From: Haloarchaeobius salinus
GTDB taxonomy: Archaea; Halobacteriota; Halobacteria; Halobacteriales; Natrialbaceae
Direction of reading: 5' to 3'
DNA: 64,000 nt
Assembly: GCF_024464185.1 (NCBI RefSeq)
Contig: NZ_JANHAU010000007.1
Span: forward strand, 154,146-218,145
Shown here piece after piece: positions 1 to 7,838 of this stretch (the stretch's first letter is position 1; every line of letters starts with the position of its first letter). A program made the translations under genes and the position numbers. Below the pieces are notes generated by a model that was not told where the DNA came from, ran no database searches, and saw nothing but the letters and a program-made list of their open reading frames with translations.

Positions 1-2
1 AC

Positions 3-2414
3 CGACTCCTCGAAGTCCTCGCCGTCGACGGCCCACACGAGGAGCCAGTCGCTCTCGATATCCCTGACGACCGGGATAATGATTGGAACGCGGCCTATAC
101 GGCGCTCCTGGAACCGATTCTACGCCAGCTGCCTGCAGAGGACCCAGCAGCGGAAGACGTCGACTTGCCGTTCCTGTCTCACCTCCCAATTATGCGTAGC
201 GGTGAGTGGCAAGTGGCGTCACTAGAGTGGCTGGCAGAGAATGCCGACAAGGGTCGCTACTACGAGGATCAGTCACCGAAGCCGTGGGAGCGCCGTGCCG
301 TCGAGCAGGGAGGTCATTGGCTCCTTCCCCGAACTGCGTCAGGGCCGTTTACTCGGCTCACCAACGCTCTCGAGATTGCGCGGGTCGACGCGTCGAAGCC
401 AATCTTCGAAGCGGACGAGTTGACATTCACGGACGAGTCAGTCGCCGAATTCCGTTCGGCGCTCCGTGATCGGATGATGCTCCTCGTTGCATCACTCGAA
501 CAGCGGAGTGAGGACCGTATCCGCGAATTTGCAGATGATTTAGACGCCGCAATCGCAGATCTTCGAGTGGCTGAACAGTTCCCCGAGGTTATCGAGGACG
601 ATCTTGACGCCCCGAAGTCGGGCCTCTACGCGCCTCGAGACGGTGAAGAAGCCTTCGTGTTCAATTCAGCAGCCTTCGACGACGGGCTCACCCTCGACGG
701 GCTCGCGAACGCTGTCTCGCTCCTTGCCGAACAACCGACGACCATCGCGACGTTCCGAGAGGCACTTGACGAGGATCTCTCTCCGGCAGAACTCACGAAG
801 CGTTGGCAGCGGCGAACCTTCCCCGTCGATGACGTCGCACGCATTCTAGGTACGAGACGGCGTAGAGACCTCCGGCAACGGCTTGACGCCATTGTCGCAT
901 TGGTTGAGCGCTTCGACGGTGTGGTCGCTCCGACAGTCGACGAAGTCGTTGAATCGATCGAGCGCGAGGACGACACTGCTGTTCAAGAATTCAAGCGGGC
1001 TTTGTGCGGTGATGACGCCACTACTCTAGATGGGATGTCGCCCCAGGGAACGTTTGTTCGCGACGTTCGCGAGAGTCTTCCTCACGAGCTTTCATTCGTT
1101 CTCAATCGGCTCTTTGGCGAGGATCGACAGCCATGGCGAGAAGTGATCTTGGAGTCCGAAAGCGGGCACGAATCGGAGGTGATTGACTGGTTGGCGAAGA
1201 ACGCGAGAGCGCTCGACGCGACAGCGTGTTTCCCACAGTCAGTTCCGTCCGCCTACGTCCGTGTGCTCGCTGTAATGAACGTCTGGGATCGGACGGAGGC
1301 GACGGATCTCAACGACGTCGATGTGTGGCGCTCGCGGCTTCGCGCCTTATCGACGGAGTCAAACGTTGAGTGGGTGGACCGACTCCCCGACCGATTACAG
1401 AATGAGGATGCAGACGGGGAGCTGTTATTCTACTATTCCCCCGAAGATCGGCTCCAGTCGCAGGTCGTCACTCCCTTCCTTGAGGGACTCTCCGGGGCTA
1501 TCGCAAGCGAAACCACAAATCTGGAGACAATGCTCCGGCAGTATATCCTTGAGGGAGAGTTACCGGAAGATGAAGCGACTGTCTCCGCTGCCGACCACCA
1601 GGACGGCGCACTTGCTGACCTCCAGTCTGCGGCCATGAGTGGACAGCAATTCTCAACCGAGAGCCTTCTCGACGCAGGGTTCGAGGTACAAAGCGCCTCG
1701 ACGCGGACGACTGGCAGTAACGGCGGTGGTGGTAGCACGCAGTATCGTGGTCGCGGTCAGCAAGGCGAGGCCGCGACGCTCGTAGCGATGCTGGATGATG
1801 CTGCAACCTGGCTTGACGACCAACCCATCGGAATGATTCGAACGGTCCGCTCGACGTTCCGGACGCTGCACGACGATCAGCAGAACGGGAATCACAGCTG
1901 GCACCTCGACCGAGTCTGGGAGCAGGAACTACTGCCGCTCTTGTCGGGCGGTGGGTTAACGCGGGAATCTATCGTCGACTGGCGTGATCACCTTGAAGAT
2001 GGACGGCTTCGGGATCACCCATTGGTCAGGCTCTGTAACGTCACGCTTGAACAGGGGCCCGGGTTCGACGTGATCGACCCGTTCGGTCCAGTGTCAGGTC
2101 CACGACGAGAATTCGATATCGGCCAGTTCGTTCCCGTCGAGGTGAAGGCGGTCGGCGGCCGCACCCCACCGTTCCACTTCCGACTAACGACCAACGAGTA
2201 CCGTCGCTGCAAGGCATTTCTCCGAGAAGATCGCTCGTACGTGATTCGGCTCGTCCACGTTCCTGAGCCAGGGACACCCAACTGGGCGTCAGAGACGCGG
2301 TTCGTCTCTGAGATAGTACTCGAAGATGTGTCGGACGCTGAATCCCTGGTTCGTGGGAACCCCTTCGAGGAAGTCGTTAAAGGCGGCTACATGAATATGA
2401 GTGTAGATCAGTGA
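3..2414 (+). CDS. C-terminal part of a large DUF3883-domain protein (5' end outside window)
   Basis: The frame is open from the first bases of the window to the TAA-like end at 2414, so the start lies upstream; the internal TTG at 165 is not a convincing start. The visible part is over 800 residues, mostly acidic helical sequence without a recognised enzyme motif. The last 110 or so residues match the pattern of DUF3883: GPGFDVIDPFGP, then FVPVEVKAV, then LTTNEYRRCKAF and SYVIRLVHV. The E-x-K core resembles PD-(D/E)XK nuclease folds. In haloarchaea such domains often end very large proteins that begin with an HSP90/sacsin-like ATPase; that N-terminus cannot be seen here. A defence or DNA-repair role is inference only. 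Confidence 0.75.
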   Translation, partial: RLLEVLAVDGPHEEPVALDIPDDRDNDWNAAYTALLEPILRQLPAEDPAAEDVDLPFLSHLPIMRSGEWQVASLEWLAENADKGRYYEDQSPKPWERRAVEQGGHWLLPRTASGPFTRLTNALEIARVDASKPIFEADELTFTDESVAEFRSALRDRMMLLVASLEQRSEDRIREFADDLDAAIADLRVAEQFPEVIEDDLDAPKSGLYAPRDGEEAFVFNSAAFDDGLTLDGLANAVSLLAEQPTTIATFREALDEDLSPAELTKRWQRRTFPVDDVARILGTRRRRDLRQRLDAIVALVERFDGVVAPTVDEVVESIEREDDTAVQEFKRALCGDDATTLDGMSPQGTFVRDVRESLPHELSFVLNRLFGEDRQPWREVILESESGHESEVIDWLAKNARALDATACFPQSVPSAYVRVLAVMNVWDRTEATDLNDVDVWRSRLRALSTESNVEWVDRLPDRLQNEDADGELLFYYSPEDRLQSQVVTPFLEGLSGAIASETTNLETMLRQYILEGELPEDEATVSAADHQDGALADLQSAAMSGQQFSTESLLDAGFEVQSASTRTTGSNGGGGSTQYRGRGQQGEAATLVAMLDDAATWLDDQPIGMIRTVRSTFRTLHDDQQNGNHSWHLDRVWEQELLPLLSGGGLTRESIVDWRDHLEDGRLRDHPLVRLCNVTLEQGPGFDVIDPFGPVSGPRREFDIGQFVPVEVKAVGGRTPPFHFRLTTNEYRRCKAFLREDRSYVIRLVHVPEPGTPNWASETRFVSEIVLEDVSDAESLVRGNPFEEVVKGGYMNMSVDQ

Positions 2415-2511
2415 AACATCTCCGCCAGTAGGCTGGTGGAAACGACTCCGCTCGCACCCGTTCTCAAGGTACAGTCCAGAGAGACGTCCCGCTGCGAATA
2501 CATCGGCGCTC

Positions 2512-2718
2512 ATGATGGTGGCGATCTCGGCGTGTGTCGAGATTCCGCTCGAACATGGAGCCCGGTACGACTTTGTGGCGTTCGTGCCGCAACGCGAAAG
2601 CGACGCTGGCGTACTGACGAAGTATTTCGGAAAAGTAGCTGGCGACGACGAGTCCAAGGTCAGGGGGATCGAAGCTCGGCAGCGCTCGATCCCGCCACTG
2701 ATCGAGGTACTGTCTTCT
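2512..2718 (+). pseudogene. Remnant of family-B DNA polymerase C-terminal region (short copy)
   Basis: About 65 codons run closely parallel to the longer polymerase remnant at 7069-7695. Both share the stretches FVPQRESDAG, LTKYFGKVAG, RGIEARQRS and PP.I. These correspond to the thumb/C-terminal region of haloarchaeal family-B polymerases. Upstream palm and exonuclease domains are absent. After about 2718 the reading frame leaves the family and runs into the ORB repeat at 2811. It cannot encode an active polymerase. Confidence 0.75.
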
Positions 2719-2810
2719 AAGTGTTATAGCCCGTTATCGAGGAAAGTCGTACACGAGGTTCTGATTCGGTCTTCTCGTGGAGGAACTGAATGGGCTATAC
2801 CAGGCGGGAA

Positions 2811-3094
2811 CCCTCCACCGTTTCCTAAGCTATGAACGAAGGACGAAAGACCACACCCTCACTCCACCGTTTCCTAAGCTATCCGTATGAAAGAGAAGGT
2901 GCTAGGAAAGAACCCGGAACGGTTTGCCGGGTTCACTCTAGTTAGAATGATATATAAAATTATGATAATTTCTATCCTAGTCTATTGCGGTTATTGTTTT
3001 GTGGCCTCTATATTAATTCTTTCTCCATAAATAGGGGACTAGTGAGGGGGCCCCGTACATACATACTATAGCTTAGGAAACGGTGGAGTGAGGG
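2811..3094. repeat. Left ORB-like repeats of origin 1 (three strong copies)
   Basis: Three copies of a motif read as TAGCTTAGGAAACGGTGGAG lie at 2811-2832 and 2859-2882 (minus orientation) and 3069-3094 (plus orientation). The first two face the third across an AT-rich segment. Weaker versions follow at about 3111-3133 and 3168-3192, the last next to the TATA box of the orc gene. This inverted layout around an AT-rich core beside an Orc1/Cdc6 gene is the usual form of a haloarchaeal origin. Use as Orc1 binding sites is inferred. Confidence 0.8.
2938..3040. other. AT-rich core, likely duplex-unwinding element of origin 1
   Basis: This roughly 100-bp stretch is strongly AT-rich (runs such as GATATATAAAATTATGATAA) in a GC-rich neighbourhood. 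It sits between inward-facing ORB-like repeats and just upstream of the orc gene. No gene is visible from 2720 to 3220. Interpretation as the unwinding site rests on layout. Confidence 0.65.
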
Positions 3095-3220
3095 TGTTTT
3101 ATAAGTTACCTGAGCTTGGGAACCATCGGTTAGCGTCTCCTTATAAATCAACGAGCTTCGGACGCTTCGGAAGCTAAGGAAGGGGTGGTTTTATAATGAG
3201 TGACTGTGTGGGTCTTCGCC

Positions 3221-4477
3221 ATGGGGATGTTTCAGCGGGACGATCAGGTATTCGCGGATGCTGAACCCCTCGACGACTCATATGAACCCGAGGATATTCG
3301 CGAGCGGGATGAGGAGCTCGAAAAATACCAGCGAGCACTCCAACCGATAATCGACAACCGGCCGACCTCGAACACCTTCCTGTATGGGAAGACGGGGACC
3401 GGAAAAACGGTTGCGACGAAGTTTATGTTATCACACCTGGAATCAGATGCGGAGGAGTACGACGACGTCGATCTCTCCACCGTCTGGGTCAGCTGTGAGA
3501 ATCTCTCCTCCTCGTACCAGGTCGCCGTCGCACTGGCCAACGAACTTCGACAGAACCAGAGCAAGGATCGGATCAGTACCACGGGCTACTCTCAACAGCG
3601 AGTCTTCGACATTCTCTACGAGGAACTTGACGCTCTCGGCGGAACCGTCGTGATTGTACTCGACGAGATCGACAATATCGGTGACTCGGACGACATCTTG
3701 TATGGACTGCCGCGGGCTCGCTCGAACGGATATGTCGAAGAGGTTCGTCCCGTGATTGTTGGTATCAGCAACGACTTCCAGTTCCGAGATAACCTCTCGC
3801 CCAAAGTCAAGGACACACTCGCCGAGAAAGAGATTCTCTTCCCGCCGTACGATGCGAATCAGCTTCGATCAATTTTGAATCCCCGTGCGGAGAAAGCATT
3901 CCACGATGGCATCCTCGAGGAGGAGGTCGTTCCACTTTGCGCCGCGTTTGCTGCTCAGGACACGGGATCTGCACGCCAGGCGATTCGTCTCCTTCGGGAG
4001 GCTGGAGAACTTGCCCAGGCAGATGAAGCTGAGTCTGTGACGGAGAATCATGTCCGGGCTGCTCAGGACGAGCTCGAGAAGAACCAGCTGTATGAGGGCA
4101 TGCAGGAACTCACGACACAGGGCCACGCCGTCCTCTGTGCACTAGCATACTATCAGGCTGGTGGTGAAGTCCCCATCCGTTCTCGAAGTCTGTACGAGCG
4201 GTACGTGAAAATCTGCGACCGGCTTGACGCTGATAGTGTGAGCGAACGTCGGGTTCGAGACCACCTGTCCGATATGAATATGCTCGGGCTCATCAGCGTC
4301 TACGAACGAAACGAGGGACTGTCGGCTGGCCGGTACCATGAATACGAACTTGATGTCCCGCTAGATGCGGTTCTTGAGGTTCTACTTTCGACTAATCGGT
4401 TCGAAGACGTCGCGAACATTATCCAGTCGACAGCGACCGACAATAACCGTCTTCAGTCCGGGCTCTCTGATTATTAG
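3221..4477 (+). CDS. orc: Orc1/Cdc6-type replication initiator, copy 1
   Basis: AAA+ initiator that should bind the flanking ORB repeats and load the replicative helicase. From the ATG at 3221 it is 418 residues, the normal family length. Walker A is GKTGTGKT (about residues 56-63), Walker B VVIVLDEID (143-151), the sensor motif GISND (181-185), and the C-terminal third is a winged helix. The TATA-like TTTATAAT at 3190-3197 lies about 27 bp before 3221, so the transcript is probably leaderless; the GTG-like start at 3200 would lie too close to it. The gene is enclosed by origin repeats on both sides and probably serves only this replicon. Confidence 0.95.
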   Translation: MGMFQRDDQVFADAEPLDDSYEPEDIRERDEELEKYQRALQPIIDNRPTSNTFLYGKTGTGKTVATKFMLSHLESDAEEYDDVDLSTVWVSCENLSSSYQVAVALANELRQNQSKDRISTTGYSQQRVFDILYEELDALGGTVVIVLDEIDNIGDSDDILYGLPRARSNGYVEEVRPVIVGISNDFQFRDNLSPKVKDTLAEKEILFPPYDANQLRSILNPRAEKAFHDGILEEEVVPLCAAFAAQDTGSARQAIRLLREAGELAQADEAESVTENHVRAAQDELEKNQLYEGMQELTTQGHAVLCALAYYQAGGEVPIRSRSLYERYVKICDRLDADSVSERRVRDHLSDMNMLGLISVYERNEGLSAGRYHEYELDVPLDAVLEVLLSTNRFEDVANIIQSTATDNNRLQSGLSDY

Positions 4478-4520
4478 AGAGAAATACTGGTCTGAAACAA
4501 AATATAGTATTGAAGGCCAG

Positions 4521-4910
4521 AAAAGCTTAGGAAGCGATGGAGGGGGTGCGGGATAGCTTAGGAAATTGTGGAGGGGGTGTTCCGTCATCGGACCACCGCT
4601 GAAGTCATCGGCTTTCGTCTCGATTATCTCTGCGCTCGCAGCTGGAGTGACATATAATCAAGCGCATGCCCCCGTCTTCAGGCGCGTGGAGGATGTCAAA
4701 ACCTAACGCGTACAGTGTTGGAAGACCAGTTCGTCAAAATCATCAGGTGAAGCTCCGGAAATGGTGGAGGGATATCCTAATGCTCTCCATTGATCTCCTT
4801 CCTAACTCGCTCCCTGACCCCAACCAATACCTACCCCAAGAAACCAGCTGAAAAGCTTAGGAAACGGTGGAGGGTTAGGCTCAGTTAGCTTAGGAAATGG
4901 TGGAGGGGGA
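4521..4910 (+). repeat. Right ORB-like repeats of origin 1 (five copies)
   Basis: Five further copies, all in plus orientation, occur at 4521-4548, 4553-4579, 4749-4772 (weaker: CTCCGGAAATGGTGG), 4851-4876 and 4884-4910. The core is AGCTTAGGAAAYGGTGGAGG, followed by a G-run in the best copies. They occur as two close pairs plus a single. No gene is seen between 4478 and 5116. Confidence 0.8.
4668..4698 (+). repeat. Right-end relic of an IS200/IS605-type element
   Basis: An imperfect hairpin around CGTCTTCAGGCGCGTGG is followed by AGGATGTCAA, the same ending as the hairpin downstream of the TnpB gene at 9388. No transposase remains next to it. Confidence 0.5.
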
Positions 4911-5116
4911 CGGTCGAAATTGGTTCGTCTTAGAGGGTGAAACTGAGCGGCTGCAGTTAATCTACTTCCAAACTCTCTATGCAGACACCCCTCTATCGAT
5001 GTGTTCACGAAAAGTTAGTGAGGACACGAAGGGATGGTGAGTGGCGGAGAGAGTAGTAAACTACCGAGACGACCCACCCTGATGAGTGTGTAATCGAGCG
5101 AGTAGGGCTGGATAGT

Positions 5117-5917
5117 TCACCGTGCCCCACTCGCTTCCCACTCCGGACGTGGTGTAGGGGACGGGAGTTTGTCAACCACAGTTCGAAGTTCGTCCTCTGT
5201 CGTCCACGGGAAGCATCGATCGTGGGGTTCGAATTTGCGGAACTTGTTGAGATGGACCCAACGGTACGTTGTTGGCTCTGCTCCCTCATCTGTCCGGTCG
5301 TCGATCACGTCCCAAACCTCCTGCTCGTTGATGCCAAGACCGCTATCTTGGGCGCGATCAACGAGGGCACCAACCTTTGATTGGACCTCATTCACCGACA
5401 AATCGTCTGCGAACGCGACTTCGAGGGCGGCCTGAATGACGTGCCGTGTCGAGTCAAGGTTCTCGTCAGTCGCCCACGCGTAATCACGCGGGAACACGTA
5501 CGACTTGTCGAAATACGGTTGGTCATCGATCTCGCCCAGTTCAGGAGCCTCACCACCACTCTCCTTCTCGAAGACACCGACGATGTAGTCGCTGTATGTC
5601 GCCAGCAACGAAAACATGATATCGAACGTATTGAGCCGGTCAGTGGGGAGCTCAAGGAGATCACCCATGATGAATGGATAGGCACCGAGCTGCTTTGCGA
5701 GTTCGTTCTGGACGGCCCGGAGACGGCGAATGTAGGGATCGCGGTAGCTCCCGAGGATGAAATACGACGTCCGCTGACTCCAGAGATACGGCAGTTCGCG
5801 CTGCGTGAACCGCCAGATCTCCCGTTTCTCCGCTGGTTCAAGCTCGATCCCCCCGACAGCCTCGTGAACAACTGTCATAATGTCCGCAGCGTCTGGCGGA
5901 GGGCTTGGGTCGGTCAT
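5117..5917 (-). CDS. Unknown protein of a duplicated divergent module (SYF[IV]LG family), copy 1
   Basis: I do not recognise a named family. From the ATG at 5917 it has 266 residues. A strand-like SYFILG (51-56), a helix with IRRL (64-67), a second strand around PFIMGDL, and YIVGVFEKES followed by GGEAPELGEI (about 111-130) suggest a Rossmann-like alpha/beta fold. The ELG step recalls TIR-like or nucleoside deoxyribosyltransferase folds; this is only a resemblance. The protein at 16143-16691 shares SYF-LG, IRRL, VGV-x-EKE, F-x-KS-x-V and a terminal W-x-TE-[DE]-[DE]-L, but lacks the roughly 60-residue stretch at 150-215. It is transcribed away from the winged-helix gene at 6033, as in the second copy. 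Domain class is low confidence; that it is a real gene is firm. Confidence 0.85.
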   Translation of the reverse strand: MTDPSPPPDAADIMTVVHEAVGGIELEPAEKREIWRFTQRELPYLWSQRTSYFILGSYRDPYIRRLRAVQNELAKQLGAYPFIMGDLLELPTDRLNTFDIMFSLLATYSDYIVGVFEKESGGEAPELGEIDDQPYFDKSYVFPRDYAWATDENLDSTRHVIQAALEVAFADDLSVNEVQSKVGALVDRAQDSGLGINEQEVWDVIDDRTDEGAEPTTYRWVHLNKFRKFEPHDRCFPWTTEDELRTVVDKLPSPTPRPEWEASGAR

Positions 5918-5962
5918 TGACTGCTGATTCGAACCACAACACATTACCTCTTCTGAACTACT

Positions 5963-5985
5963 TTGGTTAATCCGTAAATTACCAA
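5963..5985. promoter_or_regulatory. Inverted repeat between the divergent module genes, copy 1
   Basis: TTGGTTAAT (5963-5971) and ATTACCAA (5978-5985) form a near-perfect inverted repeat in the 115-bp gap between the two divergent starts. A further TTGGTT follows at 5987. It is a plausible operator for the winged-helix protein encoded on one side. Confidence 0.5.
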
Positions 5986-6032
5986 CTTGGTTGACCCTAA
6001 CTGTTATGGCGACGCTTCTTGTAGAGACACGT

Positions 6033-6521
6033 ATGAGCGAGAGTCACAGCGGAACCGCTGATGCGGGACCGTTCGCGGAACAGCAGCGGCTTTTCAAGCT
6101 GCTGTCCCAGGATACGCGCCACCTCATCATCCAAGAGCTTCTCGGCCATCCCGCCCATCTCATGTCGCTCGCCGAACTCGAGTACATGACTGGGAAGAGC
6201 CAGGCAGCCATCAAAGACCAGCTTGAGACGCTGACCGACGCCGGGCTCCTCGCACGCTACACGCACGAACCAAGTGAGGGAAAACGCAATCTCCCCTCGC
6301 AGTTCTACGGGTTCACCGAGCGAGGCGTCGAGGTCCTCCACGACTACAAGTATCTCCGTGGCCTCCCGGTCGCTCGCGCCCTCTACGAGAACACGCGAAA
6401 GACTGAGAAAATTGAACGGCACGAATCGGCACCGCGACCGGAACTTCCAGAAGCTGTTGCGGAGGCACTCGAGTTTGACGAACCCGACCTCGACGCCGGC
6501 GACACCAACTCGAAGCAATAG
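6033..6521 (+). CDS. Winged-helix regulator of the divergent module, copy 1
   Basis: A small DNA-binding protein (162 residues from the ATG at 6033; an ATG at 6006 is an alternative). Residues of the first half form an ArsR/MarR-like winged helix (LFKLLSQDTRHLIIQELL, then a wing ending FYGFTERG). The C-terminal half carries a helix and the signature ESAPRPE. The product of 15601-16014 shares FYG-x-TE-x-G, the spacing to L-x(3)-Y, and the APRPE motif. It probably regulates the divergent SYF gene and itself. Confidence 0.85.
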   Translation: MSESHSGTADAGPFAEQQRLFKLLSQDTRHLIIQELLGHPAHLMSLAELEYMTGKSQAAIKDQLETLTDAGLLARYTHEPSEGKRNLPSQFYGFTERGVEVLHDYKYLRGLPVARALYENTRKTEKIERHESAPRPELPEAVAEALEFDEPDLDAGDTNSKQ

Positions 6522-6698
6522 ATTCCCCTGTAGGAAGAGTATAGAAATTCTGATCTAGAATATTATTCGGATACTGGATCCTTGTAGTCCCAGTTGAGAC
6601 TGTCTCCCTGTCGACGGACGATGTACTTGTAGGGGCCATGCAGTTCGCCGGACTGGCACTTCAGTTGTCCTTGCCACAACTAACCTTCTTGATCAGGT

Positions 6699-6922
6699 AC
6701 ACCGGTCTGCAAGTGTTCTGAACCAGGCAAAGGCCAGAGCTACGTAACCTCTCACACCACCTTGCAAGTGTTTTATTTTGGTCGCTGCTTCGGTAGCTGT
6801 CCCAGGATACACCACCGTGCAAGTGTTTTGAAGCGGTCATCGATCCAGGACCGCCACCTCACACACCACCGTGCAAGTGTTCTTAGTGGACGTCCGACCC
6901 TACACCACCGTGCAAGTGTTTT
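6699..6922 (+). repeat. Five direct repeats, third possible initiator-binding array
   Basis: A 21-22 bp motif with core ACACCACCGTGCAAGTGTTT occurs five times, starting near 6699, 6754, 6809, 6862 and 6901. The first three are spaced 55 bp, then 53 and 39 bp. The outer copies are slightly degenerate (CCGGTCTGCAAGTG, CACCTTGCAAGTG). They lie in a gene-free stretch between a regulator gene and two pseudogene fragments. The motif differs from both ORB families beside the orc genes. Iteron or orphan-origin function is inferred. Confidence 0.75.
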
Positions 6923-6936
6923 CCCGATGACTCCAG

Positions 6937-7056
6937 TTGGCTCTGGTGAATCGCCATACTGCGCTTGATTTTCGCTACCTCACGACGTTGCTTCTCGTAG
7001 TTTGACGACTCCTTCTGCTTACGAGACAGCTTACGTTGCTCGCGACGGAGATCACG
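6937..7056 (-). pseudogene. Internal fragment of a TnpB-type transposase
   Basis: About 40 codons on the minus strand read LRREQRKLSRKQKESSNYEK followed by QRREVAKIKRSMAIH. This is the basic helical segment that precedes the RuvC II motif in IS200/IS605 TnpB proteins. Neither the flanking RuvC motifs nor the zinc finger is present. The fragment abuts the polymerase remnant starting near 7069, so the junction is a recombination scar. Confidence 0.7.
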
Positions 7057-7068
7057 GAACGCGTCGAG

Positions 7069-7695
7069 ATTCGGCTCGAACACGAAGCCCACTACGACTG
7101 GGTGGCGTTCGTGCCGCAGCGCGAGAGCGACGCCGGCGCGTTGACGAAGTACTTCGGGAAAGTCGCCGGCGCCGGCGACTTCAAAATCAGAGGTATCGAA
7201 GCCCGACAGCGTTCGACCCCGCCGTTCATCGATAAGGTCCAGCGGGACTGTCTCGAACAGTTCGGCGCGACTCGGTCGCCTGACGCGGTACGAGATCGTC
7301 TTCAGGACGCCGTCACACGTCTCCATGCTGGACCGGTCCCAGTCGAGTACCTCGTCGAACGGAATCGCGTCTCCAAGCCGCCGGAGGGGTACACGCAGAA
7401 CACTCAGAACTTGGCGGCCCTGAAACGGGCTCGCGACCAGGACCTCGCCGTACATCCCGGACAGGATATCGAGTACGTGGTCGTCGACGACGAGAAGACC
7501 TCTCGAGAACGGGTCGCCCTCGCCCACGAGGAGATCGAGACCTACGACGCCTCGTACTATGAGACGCAGCTCGTCCGAGCTGTCGAGAGCGTGCTGTCAC
7601 CACTCTGCTGGGATCGGACTGAACTTCAGCGGGAACTCGCCACGATGGAAAACGCCACGTTGAGTTCATTCGAGCCCACCAGCGATATGTCGTAG
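7069..7695 (+). pseudogene. Remnant of family-B DNA polymerase C-terminal region (long copy)
   Basis: About 208 codons match the C-terminal part of haloarchaeal family-B polymerases: WVAFVPQRESDAGALTKYFG, KIRGIEARQRSTPPFI, RVSKPPEGYTQNTQNLAALK, HPGQDIEYVVVDDEK, and YETQLVRAVESVLSPLCWDR near the end. All exonuclease and polymerase catalytic motifs are missing. The natural stop and terminus seem preserved, so the 5' part was lost, with a TnpB fragment now at the junction. It converges on the second orc gene. Confidence 0.85.
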
Positions 7696-7784
7696 CCGAC
7701 TAACCCATCATCCTACGTTTTCGTTGTGTTTTTCAACTATTTCGTTCCTTAATATAACTGATGCGATTGTGCCTATTCTTCCAT

Positions 7785-7812
7785 CAATTGCGGACGTGCC
7801 CGGGGGTGGGTA
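7785..7812 (+). repeat. ORB-like repeat of family 2, near the second orc gene
   Basis: AATTGCGGACGTGCCCGGGG and a trailing G-rich tail. The same AATTGCGGACG-N-CCCGGGGG core recurs at 10814-10848, 11077-11110 and 11319-11350. This copy lies 27 bp beyond the 3' end of the second orc gene. Confidence 0.7.
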
Positions 7813-7838
7813 ACGAACGGCTGACAATCTGACCGTAG

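Noticed and set aside
5381..5920. A 179-codon plus-strand frame
   Set aside because: Antisense to the SYF-protein gene, which is supported by its homologue at 16143.
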